Shown here piece after piece: positions 7,210-11,548 of a DNA stretch of 11,548 nt; within the stretch, counting starts at the first letter, position 1; each line of letters opens with the position of its first letter. Under the pieces are notes generated by a model. It made no database searches. It saw only the letters and a program-made list of their open reading frames with translations, and was not told the origin of the DNA. A program made the position numbers and the translations under genes. This DNA comes from Verrucomicrobiota bacterium. Lineage in GTDB: Bacteria; Verrucomicrobiota; Verrucomicrobiia; Chthoniobacterales; UBA10450. The stretch spans positions 1-11,548 of the forward strand of contig QHQU01000080.1 in assembly GCA_003219925.1 (NCBI GenBank), given 5' to 3'.

Positions 7210-8004
7210 CTCAAAATCCTGCTGACGGTAGCGATGGCATTGATTCTAAGCCTTGAAAGTACGGCGGCCATTTTGCCGCAAAGTCCCGGCAACTCCGGAA
7301 CCGTGGACGTGCGCTTTCCGGTTCCCAAGTATTACCAGCAATATGCGACGCAGGACGGCAATCCCGTTCCAACTACAGGTCGTCTCTTCTTGCTCCTGCC
7401 ACCGAACTTCGACTCTCGGCGAGTTTGGCCAATTCTTATCGTAACCGCGACCAAGGATCCCGGACACACAGCTCCTTCGGATGCGCCGTGGTATCACGCT
7501 GCGGCCGCAGCGGAAGGCTGGATTGTGCTCGCCACCGATGCAACGGTCCGCCCCCGGAACGACTCAGTAAGCTGGAGACTCGCGCTTCTGGCGGCCGGGC
7601 TGGACGTGGTGCATCACGAATGGCCAAAGTCGGGCCAATGGCCGGTGGCGTTTGCGGGCATCTCGGGCGGTGCGAAGTGCGCCCAATGGCTTGGAGCGAT
7701 CCTAGCCCAGACGCACTCCCTGAACATTCGCGGATTTTTCCTCAGCGGAATCAATGAAGACCAAATGCCCGAGGCGCTGAAAACCAACGTCGCGCCTCCC
7801 GAATTTCTACGTCTCCCGATTTGGATCAGCAGCGGAATTAACGATCGTATCGCAACCCCGGCGCAGGAGCAGCAGATCAAAGGCTCACTAGTTCGCACGG
7901 GGTTTCAGAAAGTCCGACTGAGTCGATTCAGTGGTGGTCACGAAGTAAATCGTGCTGACCTGGAGAGCGCGCTCAAGTGGTTCCGCGAGCAGGGGCACTT
8001 CTAA
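7204..8004 (+). CDS. Secreted alpha/beta-hydrolase (esterase/depolymerase-like)
   Basis: A 266-residue protein with a hydrophobic signal sequence (about 3-22, ending near STAA). The remainder fits a compact alpha/beta-hydrolase: early strand RLFLLLPPNFDSRRVWPILIVTA, nucleophile elbow GISGGAKCA with Ser154, a candidate acid Asp214 in ISSGINDRIATPA and a candidate base His246 in FSGGHEVNRADL. Order and spacing of Ser, Asp and His match the fold's triad. GxSGG elbows of this type occur in exported polyhydroxybutyrate-depolymerase-like esterases and feruloyl esterases, so ester hydrolysis outside the cytoplasm is likely; the substrate cannot be told. The start is GTG 7204 (GAGG 8 nt upstream, first start after a TGA at 7132) or ATG 7234, which would shorten the signal peptide. 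It follows nfeD after 181 bp and probably has its own promoter. The hairpin over the start is unusual. Confidence 0.8.
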   Translation: MALKILLTVAMALILSLESTAAILPQSPGNSGTVDVRFPVPKYYQQYATQDGNPVPTTGRLFLLLPPNFDSRRVWPILIVTATKDPGHTAPSDAPWYHAAAAAEGWIVLATDATVRPRNDSVSWRLALLAAGLDVVHHEWPKSGQWPVAFAGISGGAKCAQWLGAILAQTHSLNIRGFFLSGINEDQMPEALKTNVAPPEFLRLPIWISSGINDRIATPAQEQQIKGSLVRTGFQKVRLSRFSGGHEVNRADLESALKWFREQGHF

Positions 8005-8028
8005 TTGCGCTCCGACACGACCAATTAG
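8001..8028 (+). terminator. Weak inverted repeat over the hydrolase stop codon
   Basis: CTAATTG and CAATTAG form 7-bp arms around a 14-nt loop, and the stop codon TAA (8002-8004) lies in the left arm. The stem is AT-rich and no T-tract follows, so a terminator role is only possible. Confidence 0.25.
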
Positions 8029-8090
8029 CGGCTGGGTCATTAACTCTAACCAAGAACCGGTCCTAAGCGCCAGTCGAACGGATCGGCATC

Positions 8091-8200
8091 TGGTTCACGT
8101 TGCCCGGTGTGAGCGGCTATTGGGCGGTAGCTTTTGCCAGTCACAAAGCCGGATGGCTAGTGCGTACGGATGGTCGCATTCTTAAGATCAGCTTCTAGCG
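8091..8200 (+). pseudogene. 3' fragment of a paralogue of the downstream Asp-box propeller gene
   Basis: These 110 bases align without gaps to 9441-9550, the end of the downstream propeller gene, with 101 of 110 identical. In the matching frame they encode the last 35 residues (WFTLPGVSGYWAVAFASHKA onward) and the same TAG stop (8196-8198), with 32 of 35 residues shared. Of eight differing codons, five are synonymous, which suggests divergence under protein selection before truncation. The frame is closed by TAA at 8064-8066, and no start or upstream propeller body is present. A fainter resemblance may extend upstream to about 8040. It is best read as the remnant of a tandem duplicate whose body was deleted. 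The rest of 8005-8462 shows nothing else recognisable. Confidence 0.85.
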
Positions 8201-8462
8201 TTCGTCAACCCAGAGCTTCAAAAAGCCTTCCAGCCCGAACGACGCGGTTTGAGGAGCCTGAAGCGGTGGGCTGATATCGGGGCAACCTCGCCAATGCCGT
8301 CGCGCGCGTGTTCAAGTTCTTCGGGTCGGCCCCAAAAATGTCTCCATGAAATTTGCTTTATCGCTCGAGGGACGTGTATGGCTTTTTCGTGCGGAGACGA
8401 GTTTGACCATTTTTACAGCGCGGCCTACGCTCACGCCACGAACCTGCTTTTGGAGAAATACC

Positions 8463-9548
8463 ATGTTGAAACGATCATTGACTGCTCTGCTGATTTCGGC
8501 GTTCGCCTGCGCAATCCTGAATGCGCAGGCGCACTCCCGAATTCATCAACCAACGCTAACTCCGCAAAACAGCGGCACGACCAACGGTCTGATCGCGGTC
8601 TGGCCGGTGAATCCACAAGTGGTCTGGGCATCCGGTCGCGCCGGTACTTTCACCGTTACCACTGATGGCGGACAGACATGGAGAGCCGGTGTAGTTCCAG
8701 GCGCCGAAATGCTGCAATTCCGCGATGTGCAAGCCTTCAGCGCTAGCGTCGCTTATCTACTCTCCATTGGAACCTCGGGCGATCCAACAGATTTTCGCAT
8801 TTACAAGACGGTCGACGGCGGAGCTACCTGGACAATACAGTTCGAGAACCACAATCCGAATGCCTTCTATGACGGCTTTGCCTTCTGGACGCCGCACCGG
8901 GGCATCGCACACAGCGATTCGGTGAATGGAGTGTTCCCAGACCTGCGCACAACCGACGGAACAACCTGGCAGGATATCAGCAACATGCCGCCAGCATTGC
9001 CGGGAGAATTCTCCTTCGCATCGAGTGGTACTTGCGTCACAACACAAGGTGGGAGGAACGCTTGGATTGCGACAGGCGGTGCGACGATTGCCAGGATCCT
9101 GGCCACCCGAGACGGAGGCAACACCTGGAACGCGTATAACACTCCTCTAGCAAGCTCGCCTAGCGGAGGCGCCTTCACCGTCGACTTCCGTAACCCCTTC
9201 GATGGCATCGTAGGCGGCGGTGATTTGGACCCGGCCAATCCCAATAGCGCGGACACCGCAATTTCGAATGATGGCGGTCAAACGTGGACTCTTACGAACC
9301 CTCCTCCGGTCACGGGAGCCATTTTCGGCCTGAGCTACGTGGGTCAGACTGGCGGCGGCGCTGGAAACAATCTCGGCCGAGCAGTGGTAGTTACCGCTAA
9401 TGATGGAGGCGCCGCCTGGACTCCCGATGAGGGAAATACCTGGTTCACGTTGCCGGGTGTGACCGGCTACTGGGCGGTAGCTTTTGCCAGTCCAAAAGCC
9501 GGATGGCTGGTGGGTACCGATGGTCGCATTCTAAAGATCAGCTTCTAG
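8463..9548 (+). CDS. Exported Asp-box (BNR/YCF48-like) beta-propeller protein
   Basis: A 361-residue protein with a signal peptide (MLKRSLTALLISAFACAILNAQA, cleavage near residue 23). The body is built of repeats carrying Asp-box motifs at the turn of each propeller blade: TTDGGQTW (66-73), TVDGGATW (116-123), a degenerate TTDGTTW (163-169), TRDGGNTW (215-222), SNDGGQTW (268-275) and TPDEGNTW (320-327). That suggests about six blades. Asp boxes occur in sialidases and in YCF48/HCF136-like photosystem assembly factors, but sialidase catalytic residues are not evident, so a binding or scaffold role outside the cell is more likely. ATG 8463 is chosen for its GGAG SD (8452-8455, 7 nt spacing) and signal peptide; the frame is open further upstream without coding character. 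The last 110 bp have a second copy at 8091-8200. It converges on thiS across 38 bp with no obvious terminator. Confidence 0.85.
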   Translation: MLKRSLTALLISAFACAILNAQAHSRIHQPTLTPQNSGTTNGLIAVWPVNPQVVWASGRAGTFTVTTDGGQTWRAGVVPGAEMLQFRDVQAFSASVAYLLSIGTSGDPTDFRIYKTVDGGATWTIQFENHNPNAFYDGFAFWTPHRGIAHSDSVNGVFPDLRTTDGTTWQDISNMPPALPGEFSFASSGTCVTTQGGRNAWIATGGATIARILATRDGGNTWNAYNTPLASSPSGGAFTVDFRNPFDGIVGGGDLDPANPNSADTAISNDGGQTWTLTNPPPVTGAIFGLSYVGQTGGGAGNNLGRAVVVTANDGGAAWTPDEGNTWFTLPGVTGYWAVAFASPKAGWLVGTDGRILKISF

Positions 9549-9586
9549 CGTCCGCAACGCTCGAAGTTTCTAAATTGGACGCGGGC

Positions 9587-9787
9587 TCAGCCGCCGGCGA
9601 CGACGCGAATGAATTCGATCTTGTCGCCCTCGCGCAAGGCGCGCGAATTCCATTCCTCGCGGTGCAAGGCCAGGCCGTTGTGCTCGATTAACAACGCCGC
9701 CGGGATCAGGTTTAATTCGCGCACCAGCGCGTCGATGGTTGACACCGGTGGAACGGAACGCGATTCGCCATTCAAGGTAATTATCAT
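9587..9787 (-). CDS. thiS: Sulfur carrier protein ThiS
   Basis: A 66-residue ubiquitin-like protein: IITLNGESRSVPPVSTIDALVRELNL, an ALLIEHNGLALHREEW strand-turn, DKIEFIRVVAGG at the end. The C-terminal Gly-Gly is the hallmark: it is adenylated and converted to a thiocarboxylate that donates sulfur for the thiazole of thiamine on ThiG. The start is ATG 9787, which overlaps the thiH stop as ATGA, so translation is probably coupled to thiH; upstream in-frame codons read into thiH. The usual partner thiG does not follow, because the convergent propeller gene occupies the next bases. ThiG and the adenylyltransferase ThiF must be encoded elsewhere if the pathway is complete. MoaD also ends in GG, but the thiH linkage and length favour ThiS. 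Confidence 0.93.
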   Translation of the reverse strand: MIITLNGESRSVPPVSTIDALVRELNLIPAALLIEHNGLALHREEWNSRALREGDKIEFIRVVAGG

Positions 9788-10914
9788 CGCTCCATCAGGG
9801 CGGTATCCCAATCTTTCCAGACCGGTTCCATCCCGTCGCGACGCAAGAGAGTCGCGATTTCCTGCGGCGAACGGGGATCCCCGATCTCGAATTGACTGGT
9901 GGCAAACTCCGGCTCGCGCGGCGAAACGTCCGGCGGCATGATCCGGCCACGAACGGTGCGATGAACTTTCTCTTTGCCCTGACCGGTGTAACCGCCCGGT
10001 TCGGTGTGACTGCCGGCGCTCATCATTGTTATCCCGATCTTGATCAGCAGATCGCGCAACGCAGCCGGCTCACGCGTGCTCAGGACGATCCCGACCTGCG
10101 GAAAAGTAACGCGCAGGGCGCATACCAGATGAACGAGATCGCGATCGCTCATGGGAAAGTGCGGGCGAAATTCTCCGGCCGCCGGACGAAGGCGCGGGAC
10201 ACTTACAGTAAGGGAAGATTTCCAGCAACGTTTGAGCAAATATTCGAGATGGGCCGCGAGGGTGATCGCTTCCTCACGCCACGGGGCCAGCCCAAAAAGC
10301 GCGCCAATTCCAAGGCGACGAAAACCTGCTTCGTAGCCGCGCTCGGGACATGCCAGGCGCCAGCCAAAATCCTTTTTCGGTCCGGCCTGATGCAGCTGGT
10401 TATAAATGGCACGGTTATACGTTTCCTGGTAGACAACGAGACCTTCTGCGCCTGCTTCGACAATCGGAATGTATTCCTCCGTTTCCATCGGAGCGACTTC
10501 GATCGAGATTGAGGAATAATCGTCCCGCAAAGCGCGGACGCATTCGGCAAGATAATCGCGACCAACGAATTTTGGATGCTCGCCGGCGACGAGAAGGAGT
10601 TGCCGGAAACCCGCTGCCGAAAGATGTCGCGCTTCCTTTACCACTTCATCGACCGAAAGAGTCACGCGCAGAATTGGATTTTCGCGGGAGAATCCGCAGT
10701 AACGGCAGCTGTTGATGCATTCGTTGGAAAGATAAAGCGGCGCGAAGAGCCGCATGGTGCGGCCAAAATGCTGACGGGTGAGTGCTCGCGCTCTCCCGGC
10801 CAGGCGATCAAGCTCGGCACTGCTCTTAGGTGCAATCAGCCCTGAAAACGAGCGAATGGTCTCGCTTTTTTCCAGCGGCAAATTGTCGAGTATCGGTGCG
10901 AAAGCCACGAGCAT
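9784..10914 (-). CDS. thiH: 2-iminoacetate synthase ThiH (radical SAM)
   Basis: ThiH cleaves tyrosine with S-adenosylmethionine and a 4Fe-4S cluster to give dehydroglycine (2-iminoacetate) and p-cresol; ThiG uses the former for the thiazole ring. From ATG 10914 the protein has 376 residues, matching E. coli ThiH (377). The radical-SAM motif CX3CX2C is at 66-73 (NECINSCRYCGF). Other family features are LLLVAGEHPKFVGRDYL, VVYQETYNRAIYNQLH, MMSAGSHTEPGGYTGQ and the C-terminal signature EPVWKDWD. ATG 10914 has a GAGG 9 nt upstream; ATG 10923 is three codons longer and less well placed. The frame stays open to 11013, but that stretch is a dispersed repeat plus a palindrome, not ThiH sequence. thiS overlaps its stop. 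I found no thiamine riboswitch (THI box) in the leader, so another form of control is likely. Confidence 0.95.
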   Translation of the reverse strand: MLVAFAPILDNLPLEKSETIRSFSGLIAPKSSAELDRLAGRARALTRQHFGRTMRLFAPLYLSNECINSCRYCGFSRENPILRVTLSVDEVVKEARHLSAAGFRQLLLVAGEHPKFVGRDYLAECVRALRDDYSSISIEVAPMETEEYIPIVEAGAEGLVVYQETYNRAIYNQLHQAGPKKDFGWRLACPERGYEAGFRRLGIGALFGLAPWREEAITLAAHLEYLLKRCWKSSLTVSVPRLRPAAGEFRPHFPMSDRDLVHLVCALRVTFPQVGIVLSTREPAALRDLLIKIGITMMSAGSHTEPGGYTGQGKEKVHRTVRGRIMPPDVSPREPEFATSQFEIGDPRSPQEIATLLRRDGMEPVWKDWDTALMER

Positions 10915-10945
10915 ACTTTCCATCCTCGCGGCTGCTTCCGCAAAC

Positions 10946-10964
10946 TTCGATGCGCGGCATCGAA
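10946..10964. promoter_or_regulatory. 19-bp palindrome upstream of thiH
   Basis: TTCGATGC-GCG-GCATCGAA has perfect 8-bp arms and a 3-base centre, 32 bp before the preferred thiH start (23 bp before the alternative). It suits binding by a dimeric repressor, or would form a short stable hairpin in the thiH leader. No promoter is recognised with confidence nearby. Confidence 0.45.
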
Positions 10965-10978
10965 AAACGCAATCTCGC

Positions 10979-11207
10979 GAAATCCCAAAACCCAAATCCC
11001 AGGGAAACTCCAAGGCTGAAAAAGAAGAAGGATTTTAACCGCGGATTACGCGGAGGGCTCCGATAAAGAAGAGCTTTAGCTACGAAAGGCGCCGCGGCGC
11101 GACGGAGTCTCGCCCTACCAACGGGCCCGCGCGCGAAAATTTCACTGGTAGGGCGGCGCTCTGCGGAGCCAGTTGGGCTTGAGGTTGGTCATTGGGAATT
11201 GGGATTT
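10979..11207. repeat. Cluster of interspersed-repeat fragments between thiH and the outer-membrane protein gene
   Basis: Most of this stretch looks like short dispersed-repeat pieces rather than genes. At 10979-11015 the minus strand reads GGAGTTTCCCTGGGATTTGG then TTTTGGGATTTC. 11033-11053 reads TTTTAACCGCGGATTACGCG(G). 11187-11207 on the plus strand reads GGTCATTGGGAATTGGGATT(T). The outer two share the GGGATTT theme in opposite orientation and enclose the imperfect inverted repeat at 11096-11170. I associate such motifs with soil Verrucomicrobiota genomes, from memory and not from a search. Together with 11208-11290, where I see nothing, this accounts for the gene-free gap. Confidence 0.5.
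11096..11170. repeat. Imperfect 25-bp inverted repeat (REP/MITE-like hairpin)
   Basis: Arms 11096-11120 and 11146-11170 are inverted copies: CGCCCTACCA faces TGGTAGGGCG perfectly over 10 bp, and about 18 of 25 positions pair overall. The 25-bp centre contains GCGCGCG. The arms share the GGTAGGGCG...CTC(C/T)G core typical of short dispersed elements. No coding sequence lies inside. Confidence 0.6.
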
Positions 11208-11294
11208 AGGCGTGGGCGATCACACAAGCACAACTTTTGTCTGAGAAAGGTTCGTCATGGAACGCTGAAACACGCTCGCGGCTCTATAAACAGT

Positions 11295-11327
11295 GCAGCG
11301 GCACCCCGTCAATCGGAATGCCGCTGC
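11295..11327 (-). terminator. Hairpin downstream of the outer-membrane protein gene, likely its terminator
   Basis: GCAGCGGCA and TGCCGCTGC form perfect 9-bp GC-rich arms around a 15-nt loop. It lies about 25 nt past the stop of the minus-strand outer-membrane gene. On the minus strand it is preceded by a T-run (GTTTTTTAA) and followed by ACTGTTTATAG, a weak T-tract. Position and stem stability suit termination of that gene. Confidence 0.5.
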
Positions 11328-11351
11328 TTAAAAAACTGTGATCGTACTTAA

Positions 11352-11548
11352 CTAAAAGGCGAAGGTGACGCCGCTGCGCGCCATACCAAAGTTATTCTCG
11401 GGGCCATTCACCACATTCCAGCTGAAGTCACTCATCCAGCCGATATGCGGGGTGAGACGAATCTCAAGACCGGCGCCAACCTGACCGAAACCTCGGGTTG
11501 TGCTGCCGGTGTGACTAGCGGGAAAACCAACTGAGACGGCCTTGGTCG
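11352..11548 (-). CDS. C-terminal part of an outer-membrane beta-barrel protein
   Basis: The minus-strand frame is open from the window edge to TAG at 11352, giving 65 codons or so. The peptide has alternating polar/hydrophobic strands (GFGQVGAGLEIRLTPHIGWM, SDFSWNVVNG) and ends ARSGVTFAF. A C-terminal Phe closing an amphipathic strand is the recognition signal for BAM-complex insertion into the outer membrane. The pattern fits small porin-like or OmpA-like barrels; strand count and ligand cannot be judged because the start lies outside the window. A hairpin about 25 nt downstream is a plausible terminator. Confidence 0.75.
   Translation of the reverse strand, partial: TKAVSVGFPASHTGSTTRGFGQVGAGLEIRLTPHIGWMSDFSWNVVNGPENNFGMARSGVTFAF

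Noticed and set aside
8346..8462. N-terminal extension of the propeller reading frame by 39 residues
   Set aside because: It has no SD and its composition is not protein-like, while ATG 8463 has a good SD and starts a textbook signal peptide.
9788..9811. Eight-residue upstream extension of ThiS
   Set aside because: It lies within thiH, while ATG 9787 gives the standard ThiS length and the coupled ATGA overlap.
10924..11013. Upstream extension of ThiH (MEFPWDLGFGIS...)
   Set aside because: It is translated from a dispersed repeat and a palindrome; ThiH homologues do not have it, and 376 residues already gives full length.
10924..11100. TPP riboswitch upstream of thiH
   Set aside because: I looked for the conserved CUGAGA and the GCGUAGGGA-type end on the minus strand and found neither.

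Overview
The window looks like a chromosomal segment from a GC-rich Gram-negative bacterium. My best guess is Verrucomicrobiota, perhaps the soil Chthoniobacterales. This is inference. It rests on the style of the secreted and outer-membrane proteins, an AT-hook-bearing RpoD, a small membrane protein starting MGMNREEDPQLWDLLGR, and GGGATTTGGG / GGTAGGGCG interspersed repeats of a kind I associate with that phylum. There are no rRNA or tRNA genes, CRISPR arrays, phage genes or transposases. Most genes are housekeeping.

Layout. 3-908 (+) is the 3' part of ribD (riboflavin synthesis). 963-1223 (+) is a tiny secreted Tyr/Gly/Pro-rich protein with a near-ideal ribosome binding site. Three minus-strand genes follow in transcription order: dnaG (primase, 5561-3762), rpoD (primary sigma factor, 3711-1900) and a small single-pass membrane protein (1773-1432). 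This is a macromolecular-synthesis cluster without rpsU between its flanks. nfeD (5604-7022, +) is divergent from dnaG across only 42 bp and encodes a membrane serine protease of the ClpP/NfeD class. It is followed by a secreted alpha/beta-hydrolase (7204-8004, +) whose probable start lies inside a perfect 11-bp hairpin.

Next comes an exported Asp-box (BNR/YCF48-like) beta-propeller gene (8463-9548, +). A 110-bp copy of its 3' end lies upstream at 8091-8200, so the gene sits between direct repeats. It converges on a minus-strand thiamine pair: thiH (2-iminoacetate synthase) then thiS (sulfur carrier), overlapping by ATGA, with no thiG beside them. A 340-bp non-coding stretch with dispersed-repeat fragments, a large imperfect inverted repeat and a terminator-like hairpin follows. 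The window ends in the C-terminus of an outer-membrane beta-barrel protein (11548-11352, -).

I see no convincing undescribed multi-gene system. The most unusual signals are the repeat-flanked propeller gene, the hairpin over the hydrolase start, the operator-like palindromes before thiH and after rpoD, the split thi locus, and the repeat cluster that artificially lengthens the thiH reading frame.
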